Shown: positions 26,444-35,299 of the stretch, piece by piece
Layout: every line of letters begins with the position of its first letter
How positions within the stretch are numbered: the first letter of the stretch is position 1
From: an uncultured Prevotella sp.
GTDB lineage: Bacteria > Bacteroidota > Bacteroidia > Bacteroidales > Bacteroidaceae
DNA length: 64,000 nucleotides
Reading direction: 5' to 3'
Assembly (NCBI GenBank): GCA_902464615.1
Contig: CABQKA010000008.1
Location: forward strand, 23,817 to 87,816
Program-made: the position numbers and the translations under genes
Notes under the pieces: generated by a model
The model's database searches: none
What the model saw: only the letters and a program-made list of their open reading frames with translations
Told to the model about the DNA's origin: nothing

Positions 26444-29400
26444 TCAGAAGGTGAGACGGATACCCACCTGGCAGTGCCAGCGGGAGTTGACGTCGCTCTT
26501 CTGCGGATAGCTGTTCGTGTTGTAAGTGTAGGTGGCCGTCATGTTGCCGTCGGCGCCGGCCGTAACGGACTGCACGGCAAGCGGGCTGAGGTTGTAGACG
26601 TTGCCATAGGTGGCGCCCCACTTCTTGTTCAGCATGTTGGCGAAGTTGATGATGTCGAACGTGAACTCCAGCTTGCCCAGCCCTTTCGGATTGTAGATGG
26701 TCTGGGCCAGGTGCAGGTTGATTTCATGCTCCCATGCCGTGTGGTTGGAGTTGCGCTCGGCATACTGTCCGCGGTGGTCCTTGGCGTAGCTGTCGTTCAA
26801 GATCCACTGGCGGAAGGCCTCGCGTCCCTCTTCGGCCGTCATGGTCACCTGGCCGTTGCGTACGACGTCGACAAACTCCATGCGGTTCAGCTCCTCGTCG
26901 GTCGGGATGTAGAGCAGCGAGTTGCCGCGGGCGCCGTCGCCGTTGAAGTCCTGCGACTCGTACATGGAGAGGCTGTAGCGGCCGCCGGAGAATCCGTTGT
27001 AGATCACGGAGACCGTCGTGCTCATCCAGTCGTTCCAGTAACGCGGGGAGGTGTAGGAAGCCTGCACCATGACGCGATGGGGCACGTCGAACTTGGAGAA
27101 GCCGAGCTCGCCGCTGCCGTTCGTGTCGCGCGAGTAGTTGTACTGCCAGTTGGAGTAAGCCACGGAGGACGTACCGTCGTTCACGGACTTGGAGTGGCCG
27201 AAGGTGTAGCTTGCCATCAGGTCGAGGCCGAAGTCGAAGCTCTTCTCGAGCATGGCGGACAAGGCGTAGGAGTAGCCCTCGTTCGTATTCTTCAAGTTAA
27301 TGATGCTGTTGTAGTTGCTGCTCAGGAGCGAGTAGTAGGGAGCGGAAGAGGCTTCGACGCCGGGTACGGCATAGATCTTCTCGCCGTTGTTCGTCAGGGC
27401 CAGGTTCTCGAAGAACACGTTGTTGAGCGTCTTGGAGTAGATACCCTCAATGGTCATCTTCACGTCGCCGGGCAACATCTGCTCAAGGGCCAGGTTGGCG
27501 CGGAGCACCTGCGGATACTTGAAGTCCTTGGCCACGGTCACGATGTCGGACGAGCCGGCCGTACCGCTCTGCGCCGCCCCGAGCGGGTTGTCCTTATACT
27601 GCTCGAGAGAGGGGACGTTCGAGTTCTGTATGGTCACTTTCTTCACGTCCATACCCGTATTGTTGAAGGCGTTGCTGAGCCATACGAAAGGCACGCGGCC
27701 CGTGAAGATGCCCACACCGCCGCGCAGGAGTGTCCGGTGGCTGTCGTCGGTGTACCAGTTGAAGCCTACGCGGGGAGATACCATCACCTTGGCGCTGGGC
27801 GTCTCGCCTACGCGGACACCGAAGCCCTGGGCGGCTGCAAAGGTGTTGAACTCCGGATTCACCATCGGGTCGTTGAAGATGAGCGGGATGTCGAAGCGCA
27901 GACCGTAGGTCAGGTTAAAGTTGTTCGTGGGCACCCACTTGTCCTGAACGTAGAAGCCGAACTGCCCTGCCTTGAGCGACGGAGCGTACTGGAGGCTGCC
28001 GGTGAGGTCGGGGTCCGTATAGGCGTAGCGGAAGCGCCAGGGGTTGTCGTTCAGGAAGTCGTCGAGCGAGTTGAAGCTCCACTCGCCGTATGCGCCCTGG
28101 AGGAAGAGGTTCTTAATGCGGTAGAACTCGTTGTGCGTACCGAAGGTAAGCGTATGGTCGCCCAGATACCAGGAGAGGTTGTCCTCTATCGAGTAGATGT
28201 CCTGGTCCAGGGAGTTGGCGCCGGAGGAGTACTCCGTACCGATGTTCACGTCGTTGCGCGACGTGCCGTCGGCGCCGTAGACGTTACTGATGGCGATGGA
28301 GGGGCCGGCGTAAGGAATCTCGCGGTGGTCGCGTACGAACGTGGCCGAACCGCGCAACTCGTTGAAGATGTTCTCAGTGAACTGTGAGTTCAACTCGGCC
28401 ACCAGGGCGTTGGTCTTATTATTGTAGCGGTAGCCGGAATTCACGAAGAAATATTCGGAAGAACCGGAGCCGTAAGAATCGCTGTACGAGTTGTTGTGCT
28501 GATAGCGGAGAGCCAGTTTGTGTTTGTCGTTGATGTTCCAGTCCAGGCGTGCCAGCAAGCCGAACGACTTGCGCTCTATGTCGCGCTGCCCGTAGCTTTC
28601 ACGGATGCCGGTCAGGTCGTAATAGCGGTCGGCAATCTGCTGTGCCGCGTCGGCCGTCACATAGGAACTCGTATAGCCGGGATAGTATTGTGAGGGATAA
28701 GACTCCTTGTGCCCTTCGGCGCTGACGAAGTAAAAGAGCTTGTCCTTCACGATGGCGCCGCCGAGCGTACCGCCATAGGTGCGGGAATACTGCTGCTGGA
28801 GCGGCGACTTCGCATAACCCTGCACGGCACTATGCTTCCCGTACATGTTCTGATTGTTGAAGTAAGTGTAGGCCGACCCGAACGTCTCGTTCGTACCCTG
28901 CTTGGTGATGGCGTTGATGCCACCGCCGGTAAAGCCGCCCTGACGCACGTCGTAAGGAGCGACAACGACCTGTATTTCCTGGATGGCGTCCATGGAAATA
29001 GGGTTGGCACTGGTCTGGGCGCCGTTCGTACCGCCGGCCGAGAGGCCGAACACGTCGTTGGCCACCGTACCGTCGATCTGGAAGCTGTTATAGCGGTTGT
29101 TGGTCCCGGCAATAGTGATACCGCCGTTTTTGGAAGACATGGCCATCGGCGTGTTCTTCACAATGTCGTAAACGTTACGGTCTATGGTCGGCGTACTGGT
29201 GATCTTGTCAAGCGAATAGTTGCGCGCGCCACCGCCCCGCTGACGGGCCGAAGCTACGACTACGGCCTCGCCCAACTCGGTGTCTACGGGAGAAAGCTGG
29301 GCATTGAGCGGAAGCGTGTTGCCCAATTCCAGATAAAGTTTCTCATACGCTTTCTTCCCGTAACCCAGGTAAGAAATCGTCACCGTGTAAGGCCCGCCGG

Positions 29401-29620
29401 TACGCATACCTTGCAACGTATAGCGGCCGTCATTGTTGGTCACGGCCGTATAGCGCGTTCCAGACGGTGTGTGTACTGCGACCACGGCAGCGCCGATCAC
29501 GGGCTGCTGCGCCTCGTCCACAACACGGCCGCTCATGGCGGAAGTCGTCACTTGCGCACTGGCGCAAATAGCGATAGCCGGCGCAAGCGCGGTCAGCATA
29601 ATCTTGGGATAGTTTACCAT
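26444..29620 (-). CDS. TonB-dependent outer-membrane receptor (Oar-like, with carboxypeptidase-like N domain)
   Basis: 1058 residues. A signal peptide (about 1-22) is followed by a carboxypeptidase-regulatory-like beta-sandwich (about 25-110: TSAMSGRVVDEAQQPVIGAAVVAVHTPSG...YTVTISYLGY). The plug (about 115-240) has QIDGTVANDVFGL and IQEIQVVVAPYDVRQGGFTGGGINAITKQGTN. The remainder is a 22-stranded barrel ending in the aromatic VGIRLTF. It resembles the Oar/'OmpA-like' receptor group rather than SusC, and no SusD gene is nearby. Its ligand is unknown. It lies 62 bp after the phosphodiesterase gene on the same strand, so both are probably one transcript, which hints at uptake of a phosphate-containing product. 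Confidence 0.92.
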   Translation of the reverse strand: MVNYPKIMLTALAPAIAICASAQVTTSAMSGRVVDEAQQPVIGAAVVAVHTPSGTRYTAVTNNDGRYTLQGMRTGGPYTVTISYLGYGKKAYEKLYLELGNTLPLNAQLSPVDTELGEAVVVASARQRGGGARNYSLDKITSTPTIDRNVYDIVKNTPMAMSSKNGGITIAGTNNRYNSFQIDGTVANDVFGLSAGGTNGAQTSANPISMDAIQEIQVVVAPYDVRQGGFTGGGINAITKQGTNETFGSAYTYFNNQNMYGKHSAVQGYAKSPLQQQYSRTYGGTLGGAIVKDKLFYFVSAEGHKESYPSQYYPGYTSSYVTADAAQQIADRYYDLTGIRESYGQRDIERKSFGLLARLDWNINDKHKLALRYQHNNSYSDSYGSGSSEYFFVNSGYRYNNKTNALVAELNSQFTENIFNELRGSATFVRDHREIPYAGPSIAISNVYGADGTSRNDVNIGTEYSSGANSLDQDIYSIEDNLSWYLGDHTLTFGTHNEFYRIKNLFLQGAYGEWSFNSLDDFLNDNPWRFRYAYTDPDLTGSLQYAPSLKAGQFGFYVQDKWVPTNNFNLTYGLRFDIPLIFNDPMVNPEFNTFAAAQGFGVRVGETPSAKVMVSPRVGFNWYTDDSHRTLLRGGVGIFTGRVPFVWLSNAFNNTGMDVKKVTIQNSNVPSLEQYKDNPLGAAQSGTAGSSDIVTVAKDFKYPQVLRANLALEQMLPGDVKMTIEGIYSKTLNNVFFENLALTNNGEKIYAVPGVEASSAPYYSLLSSNYNSIINLKNTNEGYSYALSAMLEKSFDFGLDLMASYTFGHSKSVNDGTSSVAYSNWQYNYSRDTNGSGELGFSKFDVPHRVMVQASYTSPRYWNDWMSTTVSVIYNGFSGGRYSLSMYESQDFNGDGARGNSLLYIPTDEELNRMEFVDVVRNGQVTMTAEEGREAFRQWILNDSYAKDHRGQYAERNSNHTAWEHEINLHLAQTIYNPKGLGKLEFTFDIINFANMLNKKWGATYGNVYNLSPLAVQSVTAGADGNMTATYTYNTNSYPQKSDVNSRWHCQVGIRLTF

Positions 29621-29682
29621 AATTTATAGAATTGGTGATAAAAAAGTTCTTCTTACATCTTATATCTCAATTATCCGAGCGA

Positions 29683-30882
29683 TTATCGAAGGAGGTCTTC
29701 CACGTCGGACAGGTGGCCGTCACTGGGGGAGGGCACGACGCCCAACAGGCGGCACAGCAGCGGATATACATCCGTGTTCGGGAATTGCGTTTCTTTGCGG
29801 TAGCCCTGCTTGAAGTCCGGACCGGAGGCCAGGAATGGCACCAGCATATCGTTGCCTGCCGGGTAGAAGCCGTGCGTGCCGCCTGAGCGGGCCGTACCCT
29901 TTTCGCTGACCACCCATCCCATGTCCGGCAGCACTACGATGTCGCCAATGTTGGGGTCACTCCCGTAATGGAACTCTTCCGGAAGTTCGTCTTTTCTCCA
30001 GGCGCGCACATGGGGCACACGGGCCAGCGCCTCCATCAATTCGTCAAGATGGCCGGTACGGGCATGGATTTGCGCGGGCACGCCGGCGTCGATACGTTCG
30101 TACCAGCCCTGCTGCAAGTAGTCCGCCAGGCACACCGTGCGCTCCGGGCCGACTGCAGTCATCCCGTGGTCGGCCGTCACGATAAGGTTGATGCTGTCCG
30201 CGAAAGCCAGCGACCGCAACCCGGTCCAAAGTTCTTCCATAAGCACATCCAGGCGGGCGACGGCGCGGCGCGTTTCGGGCGTCAGCGGACCATAGACGTG
30301 GCCGCTATGGTCCGGTTCCTCAAAGTACGCCATTACGAGCGCGGGACGCTCCGCCTCCGGCAGGCTCAACAGCTCCAGGATGCGTTCAACGCGCCCGGTG
30401 AAAGAGAGCAGCGGTTTTACTTCATAATCCTGATAATAAGTAGGATAAACGCCGTTGATTTTCACATCCGAGCCCGGCCAGTAGACCACGCCCACACGTT
30501 TCCCCTGCCGCATGGCCGTCTGCCAGACAGGCTCGCCGCGCCAAAAGCGGGGGTCCTGCTTGGTCGTCTTGTCGCCGAGGCTGAATCTCAAGCCTGACAC
30601 CTTGTCGGTAAAGCTATTGGAAATAATGCCGTGATGGTCCGGATAAAGGCCGGTGGCCAATGTATAATGATTGGGAAACGTGACAGAGGGAAAGGATGGC
30701 TGCATCACGCCGCGCACGCCACGCGCGCCCAATTCTTTCAAAAACGGCGTATCATAGAGCTGAAGATAATCGTGCCGGAAACCGTCAAGCGACACCAGCA
30801 CCGTATAACGGCGGGCTGTAGTCTGCAACGGCCAGACCAGCAGGAGAAGCAATAAAACCCGCAAATATCTGCGCATCGTCAA
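29683..30882 (-). CDS. Ectonucleotide pyrophosphatase/phosphodiesterase-type (alkaline phosphatase superfamily)
   Basis: 399 residues with a signal peptide (about 1-23). It belongs to the NPP branch of the alkaline phosphatase superfamily: metal ligand D33 in VSLDGFRHDYL, nucleophile T68 in PSFPSVTFPNHYTLATGLYPDHHGI, then EEPDHSGHVYGP and VTADHGMT, which supply the second set of zinc ligands. Members hydrolyse nucleotide pyrophosphate or phosphodiester bonds outside the cytoplasm. It is the first gene of a two-gene unit with the TonB receptor. A lipobox is not evident, so a periplasmic or surface-released protein is expected. Confidence 0.92.
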   Translation of the reverse strand: MTMRRYLRVLLLLLLVWPLQTTARRYTVLVSLDGFRHDYLQLYDTPFLKELGARGVRGVMQPSFPSVTFPNHYTLATGLYPDHHGIISNSFTDKVSGLRFSLGDKTTKQDPRFWRGEPVWQTAMRQGKRVGVVYWPGSDVKINGVYPTYYQDYEVKPLLSFTGRVERILELLSLPEAERPALVMAYFEEPDHSGHVYGPLTPETRRAVARLDVLMEELWTGLRSLAFADSINLIVTADHGMTAVGPERTVCLADYLQQGWYERIDAGVPAQIHARTGHLDELMEALARVPHVRAWRKDELPEEFHYGSDPNIGDIVVLPDMGWVVSEKGTARSGGTHGFYPAGNDMLVPFLASGPDFKQGYRKETQFPNTDVYPLLCRLLGVVPSPSDGHLSDVEDLLR

Positions 30883-30906
30883 AAGATATTTTTGTTAAAT
30901 CCGATG

Positions 30907-30914
30907 CAAAAATA
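30907..30914 (-). promoter_or_regulatory. -7 promoter element (TATTTTTG) for the phosphodiesterase-receptor unit
   Basis: Minus-strand TAnnTTTG, 24 bp before the ATG at 30882. Confidence 0.5.
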
Positions 30915-31003
30915 CACAATATCCGTTAGAGGAGGCGTTACAATGTGATTACTTTTTTGGAAACATAGCGTTGCGCCCAGCGGGCTGCGTACCGTGAGGC
31001 ACG

Positions 31004-31058
31004 AAAAAAAGGTGCGGGACGCCTCCACCTTCACCAAGGAAAGATGCTGGCGCCCCGC
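31004..31058 (-). terminator. Probable terminator of fhs
   Basis: GCGGGACGCC (31014-31023) pairs with GGCGCCCCGC (31049-31058) with one mismatch. An A-run at 31004-31010 gives T7 on the minus strand. The loop is long (25 nt), so confidence is moderate. Confidence 0.55.
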
Positions 31059-31090
31059 GCGTTCGCGGACTAAGCCTGCAGCCCTGCCGC

Positions 31091-32752
31091 TTAACTCAGC
31101 CCCACTATCTCGCCGTTCACGAGGTCGATGTGGTTGGCCTGAGGGTCGCGGGGCAGTCCCGGCATGCGCATAATGTCGCCGGCTATGGCCACTATCATTT
31201 CCGCGCCGGCGTTGATAACGATGTCGCGTATCTGGAAATCAAACCCTTCCGCCGCGCCGTAGCGTTTGGCATCGGCCGAGAACGAGTATTGCGTTTTGGC
31301 TATGCAGACCGGCAATTTTCCCAGTCCCATTTCCTCCGCAGCCTGGAGGCGTTTCAAGGCCGCCTTGGAGAAGCCGACACTTCCGGCACCGTAAATGTTC
31401 CGCGCCACTTTCTCTATTTTCGTCCGCAACGGGTCGCTGTCCTCATACGTGAAGCGCAACGGGGCCGAGGGGTTCCGCTCAATTGTCTCAACGACAAGGC
31501 GCGCCATGTCCGCGGCACCGGCGCCGCCTTCGGCGTAGGCGTTATTTACGGCATAAGGCACACCCAGCACGTCCTCACAATGCCGGCGCAGCAAGTCCAT
31601 TTCCTCGTCCGTGTCTTCCTTGAAACGGTTGAAGGCCACCAGTACGCTCTGGCCGAAGGAGCGGAGGTTGGCCACGTGGCGGTCAAGGTTGGCAAGCCCG
31701 GCCCGGAGACCTTCCAAGTTCGGCTCTTTGATTTTGTCCAAGGGCACGCCGCCGTGCATCTTGAGTCCCTGCGCTGTCGCCACGATTACTGTCAGGTCGG
31801 GGTGCAGGCCGCTCTTCCGGCAAAGGATATTGAAGAATTTCTCCGCACCCAGGTCCGCGCCGAAGCCTGCTTCCGTTACGGCATATTCACCATATTCCTG
31901 TGCCATCCGCGTCGCTACGAGCGAATTGCAGCCGTGGGCGATGTTGGCGAACGGTCCGCCGTGTACGATGGCCGGCGTGTTTTCCGTCGTCTGCACCAGG
32001 TTGGGGGCCAAGGCATCCTTGAGCAGGACGACGACGCTGCCCGCCACGCCCAAGTCGCGCACCGTAAAGGGTTCTCCGGCGTAAGTATAGCCCAGCAGGA
32101 TGTTTTCCACGCGCCGCCGCAGGTCGGCCTCGTCCGTCGCCAGGCAGAGTATGGCCATCAGTTCCGAAGCGGGCGTGATGTCGAACCCGCTTTGCTGCGT
32201 CAGGCCGTTTGTCGCCGGGCCGAGCCCGGTCACGATGGAACGCAGGGCGCGGTCGTTCACGTCGAGCACCCGCCGCCAGAGCACTTCCTTCAGTGCGAAG
32301 CCGTCGCCGGCGTGCTGGTACTGGTAATTGTCCAGTAGGGCCGAAATCATGTTGTGTGCGGAAGTGATGGCATGGAAATCGCCCGTGAAATGCAGGTTGA
32401 TTCGCTCCATGGGCAGCACCTGTGCGTGTCCGCCCCCGGCCGCGCCGCCTTTCATGCCGAAGCACGGCCCAAGCGACGGCTCGCGCAAAGCCACGACCGC
32501 GCGGCGGCCTATGTGGTTCAGGCCCAAGGCCAGACCGATGGACACCGTTGTCTTCCCGATGCCGGCCTTGGTCGCCGTGATGGCCGTCACGAGTATCAGC
32601 CGGCCCGGTTTCTGCCGTCCGAGCAGGCTGAGCGGAAGTTTGGCGATGTACTTTCCGTAATGCTCCAGGGCGTCGCTGCCGATGCCCATGGAAGCTGCCA
32701 CGTCGTCGATACGCTTCAACTCCGTAGCGCGTGCGATTTCTATGTCTGTCAT
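31091..32752 (-). CDS. fhs: Formate--tetrahydrofolate ligase
   Basis: 553 residues, the usual length. It makes 10-formyl-THF from formate, ATP and THF in cytosolic one-carbon metabolism. The P-loop-like segment reads [24 protein letters not shown], where many enzymes have TAINPTPAGEGKTT. Other family landmarks are [67 protein letters not shown], and [18 protein letters not shown]. The tail [22 protein letters not shown] is also conserved. It lies 48 bp after the CNNM/CorC-like gene on the same strand and is probably co-transcribed with it. Confidence 0.96.
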   Translation of the reverse strand: MTDIEIARATELKRIDDVAASMGIGSDALEHYGKYIAKLPLSLLGRQKPGRLILVTAITATKAGIGKTTVSIGLALGLNHIGRRAVVALREPSLGPCFGMKGGAAGGGHAQVLPMERINLHFTGDFHAITSAHNMISALLDNYQYQHAGDGFALKEVLWRRVLDVNDRALRSIVTGLGPATNGLTQQSGFDITPASELMAILCLATDEADLRRRVENILLGYTYAGEPFTVRDLGVAGSVVVLLKDALAPNLVQTTENTPAIVHGGPFANIAHGCNSLVATRMAQEYGEYAVTEAGFGADLGAEKFFNILCRKSGLHPDLTVIVATAQGLKMHGGVPLDKIKEPNLEGLRAGLANLDRHVANLRSFGQSVLVAFNRFKEDTDEEMDLLRRHCEDVLGVPYAVNNAYAEGGAGAADMARLVVETIERNPSAPLRFTYEDSDPLRTKIEKVARNIYGAGSVGFSKAALKRLQAAEEMGLGKLPVCIAKTQYSFSADAKRYGAAEGFDFQIRDIVINAGAEMIVAIAGDIMRMPGLPRDPQANHIDLVNGEIVGLS

Positions 32753-32800
32753 ATATTATATATATAGGTGTATGCGTAAGGAGGCCGGCCGCGCGCAGTG

Positions 32801-34066
32801 TCATACCAGCTTCACCAGGATGGAATCGATGCGGGTGTCGTCCATCTTGAGGATGCGCATGTGTAGCCCGTTCCAGTTCAAGTGCTCACCTTCGTGCGGG
32901 ATGTGGCCCAGCAAGTCCAGAATCAGGCCTCCGACGGTGACGAAATCGGTCTTGAGGGCCACTTCCTTGTTGAAGTAATCCACGAAGTCGTAGAAAGCGC
33001 ACTGGCCGCTTACCACCCAGCTGCGGCCGTCGGCGCGCGCCACGATGTCGGGCGTCTCGCGCGGTTCGTCGATACTCCCCACGAGGCCTTCCAGTATGTC
33101 CTTGAGCGAAATGAGCCCTTGGAGCTGTCCGAACTCGTCGCAGACGAGCGCGCGGTTCGAGCGCCGCTTCTTCAGCTCGGCCAGCGCCTTGTAGACGGTC
33201 ATGTTCTCGGGAAAGAATATCGGGGGCTGGAGCACGCGGCGCAGGCTGAAGCCCGGCTTGGACAGGGAGAGCACCAGCTCCTTGAGGGTCGCCATGCCGC
33301 GCACCTCGTCGAGCGTGCCTTCCACTACGGGATAGGCGGCATAGGGCGTAGCGCGGACCACGGCCTCCACGTCGGCCGGCGTCATTTTCACGTCGAGCGT
33401 GATAAGGTCGGCACGGTGGGTCATCAGGGCCTCTATCTTGCAGTCGCCCATCACCAAGGCGCGCTCCATGATGTCCTGTTCCACTTCCTGCACCTTGCCG
33501 GCCTTCGTCCCTTCCTGAATGACGGACTTGATTTCCTCCTCGGTCACGGGCGACTCGTCCCGGCGCAGCCGGAACAGGCGGATAAGCAGCTCGGTCGTAT
33601 GGGAAAGCAGCCAGACAAACGGAAACGACAGACGGGCAAAAAACAGCATGGGCGGGGCCGAGAAGCGGGCCATGGCATCGGCCATGTCTATGCCGATGCG
33701 TTTCGGGAAAAGCTCGCCCAGCTCGCACTGCAGGAACGTGGCCAGCACCACTATGACGGTCTTGGCCACGGCCGGGGCCGCGCCCGGGGCCACGCCCCAG
33801 CCTTCCAGCACGACCGCGAAGTCGTCCGCCAGCGTCTCGCCCGAATAGATACCCGTCAGGATCGACACCACCGTGATGCCAATCTGGGCCGTCGAGAGGA
33901 AACAGTCGGGGTCGTCCATGAGACGAAGCGCGATGCGCGCCGCCTTGCTGCCAGCCTTGGCCTCGGCCTGCAGCCGGGAACGGCGGGCGGAAATCAGCGC
34001 CACCTCCGACAATGAAAAGAAGCCATTGAACGCGACTAAAACCAGGATTACCAGAATGTCCGACAT
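32801..34066 (-). CDS. CNNM/CorC-family protein (DUF21-CBS-CorC)
   Basis: 421 residues. An N-terminal DUF21 (CNNM) membrane domain with about four helices (1-170: MSDILVILVLVAFNGFFSLSEVALISARRSRLQ) leads to a pair of CBS domains (about 205-335: VMGDCKIEALMTHRADLITLD, LVCDEFGQLQGLISLKDILEGLVG). A CorC/HlyC C-terminal domain (about 345-421, GRSWVVSGQCAFYDFVDYF) ends it. Members are linked to Mg/Co transport or its control and are often mislabelled hemolysins. The regular GFFSLSEVAL motif is intact. It heads the unit with fhs and has a TAATTTTG element upstream. Confidence 0.9.
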   Translation of the reverse strand: MSDILVILVLVAFNGFFSLSEVALISARRSRLQAEAKAGSKAARIALRLMDDPDCFLSTAQIGITVVSILTGIYSGETLADDFAVVLEGWGVAPGAAPAVAKTVIVVLATFLQCELGELFPKRIGIDMADAMARFSAPPMLFFARLSFPFVWLLSHTTELLIRLFRLRRDESPVTEEEIKSVIQEGTKAGKVQEVEQDIMERALVMGDCKIEALMTHRADLITLDVKMTPADVEAVVRATPYAAYPVVEGTLDEVRGMATLKELVLSLSKPGFSLRRVLQPPIFFPENMTVYKALAELKKRRSNRALVCDEFGQLQGLISLKDILEGLVGSIDEPRETPDIVARADGRSWVVSGQCAFYDFVDYFNKEVALKTDFVTVGGLILDLLGHIPHEGEHLNWNGLHMRILKMDDTRIDSILVKLV

Positions 34067-34098
34067 AAAGCTGCGGCAGTTCTTTTGAACCGTCCCGC

Positions 34099-34106
34099 AA
34101 AATTAG
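34099..34106 (-). promoter_or_regulatory. -7 promoter element (TAATTTTG) for the CNNM-fhs unit
   Basis: Minus-strand TAnnTTTG, 32 bp before the ATG at 34066. Confidence 0.55.
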
Positions 34107-34220
34107 CATTTTTATTCTGACCATAGAAACAGAGCCGCCGAAAAACCGCGCCGCGAAACCGTCGCACCCGACAGCCCGTTTTTTTACCGCGCGCGGCAGC
34201 TGCCTTGTTCCGGTTATTGC

Positions 34221-34228
34221 TACATTTG
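34221..34228 (+). promoter_or_regulatory. -7 promoter element (TACATTTG) for the amidase gene
   Basis: TAnnTTTG, 46 bp before the ATG at 34275. It lies upstream of an in-frame ATG at 34236 that is too close to be the start. Confidence 0.55.
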
Positions 34229-34274
34229 CACCGGAATGGGCGCGCCATGCGCGCCTTCCCCCAAAATCACGCCC

Positions 34275-35042
34275 ATGAAGATTACCCTCCTGCAGACAGA
34301 CATCCGGTGGAACGACGCCGCAGCCAACATCGCCGAAGCCGAACGCCTCATGGCCGGCCACCCCGGCAGCGACCTCTACGTGCTGCCCGAAATGTGGGCC
34401 ACGGGCTTCGTGACGTCGCCCGACGGGGAGACGGCCCGCCAGTCGGCCGCCGCCCTCGAATGGATGATACGGACGGCCCGCGACCGCCGTTGCCACATGG
34501 CCGGCACCCTGGCCGTGAGCGAGGCCGGCACGTTCCGCAACCGTTTCTACATGGTCGGGCCCGACGGCCCGGCGGACTTTTACGACAAGCGCCACCTCTT
34601 CACCTACGGCGGCGAGACGGACGGCTACACAGCGGGGCGGCGGCGCGTGGTGGCCACGTGCTGCGGTGTGCGCCTGCTGCTCGCCACGTGCTACGACCTG
34701 CGCTTCCCCGTCTTCCTGCGCAATCGGGGCGACTACGACGGCATCGTGTGCGTGGCCTCCTGGCCCCGCTCGCGGCAAGACGCCTGGGACACGCTGCTGC
34801 GCGCCCGCGCCATCGAAAACCAATGCTTCGTGGCGGCTGTCAACCGTGTGGGAGCCGACCCGGCATGCGAATACGGCGGCGGCACCACGTGGGTCGACGC
34901 CTACGGCCGCACGCCGGGGGGCCTGCCGCTCTACGGGCAGCAGGCGGCCGTCAGCTTCACGCCCGACCTGGCGCGGCAGGAAGCCTTCCGCGCCAAGTTT
35001 CCCGTTCTGGCGGATGCCGACGCCTTTTCCCTGGAAGCATAG
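34275..35042 (+). CDS. Nitrilase-superfamily amidase (omega-amidase-like)
   Basis: 255 residues from the ATG at 34275 (MKITLLQTDIRWND). The nitrilase catalytic triad is clear: E39 in LPEMWATGF, K105 in YDKRHLF, C139 in LLATCYDLRFP. The pattern matches the omega-amidase/Nit2-like branch, which hydrolyses alpha-keto acid amides such as alpha-ketoglutaramate or alpha-ketosuccinamate as metabolite repair. It is cytosolic with no signal peptide. The gene is divergent from the CNNM-fhs unit and followed by a repeat array 31 nt after its stop. Confidence 0.88.
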   Translation: MKITLLQTDIRWNDAAANIAEAERLMAGHPGSDLYVLPEMWATGFVTSPDGETARQSAAALEWMIRTARDRRCHMAGTLAVSEAGTFRNRFYMVGPDGPADFYDKRHLFTYGGETDGYTAGRRRVVATCCGVRLLLATCYDLRFPVFLRNRGDYDGIVCVASWPRSRQDAWDTLLRARAIENQCFVAAVNRVGADPACEYGGGTTWVDAYGRTPGGLPLYGQQAAVSFTPDLARQEAFRAKFPVLADADAFSLEA

Positions 35043-35072
35043 CGGCCGGCGGCGCGGCCGTGCCCTCCGGCC

Positions 35073-35131
35073 GCGGGGCTAAGGCCCGTAGCCACGGGAA
35101 TAGGCCCGCTGCAAACGGGGCTAAGCCCCGC
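35073..35131. repeat. 21-bp-period palindrome array, locus 5 (3 units)
   Basis: Units start at 35073 (GCGGGGCTAAGGCCCGT), 35094 (ACGGGAATAGGCCCGCT) and 35115 (ACGGGGCTAAGCCCCGC), with 4-nt spacers. The middle unit is the AATA variant also seen in loci 7 and 8. Confidence 0.92.
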
Positions 35132-35248
35132 CGGCAAGGCGCATGGCAGACACCGTCCGCGACACGGCGGCGCGACCACGGCAAGAGCAGGAAAGCATAA
35201 ATTATTGCAAAATAGGGACACGAATTTCGGATTTGGGAAATTTATAGC

Positions 35249-35256
35249 TACTTTTG
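35249..35256 (+). promoter_or_regulatory. -7 promoter element (TACTTTTG) for the DUF6242 gene
   Basis: TAnnTTTG, 43 bp before the ATG at 35300, with an imperfect TTTC at 35225-35228 20 bp upstream. Confidence 0.5.
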
Positions 35257-35299
35257 CATCCAACATATCCATTTCTTTGAAGAAATATCAAGTTTACAG

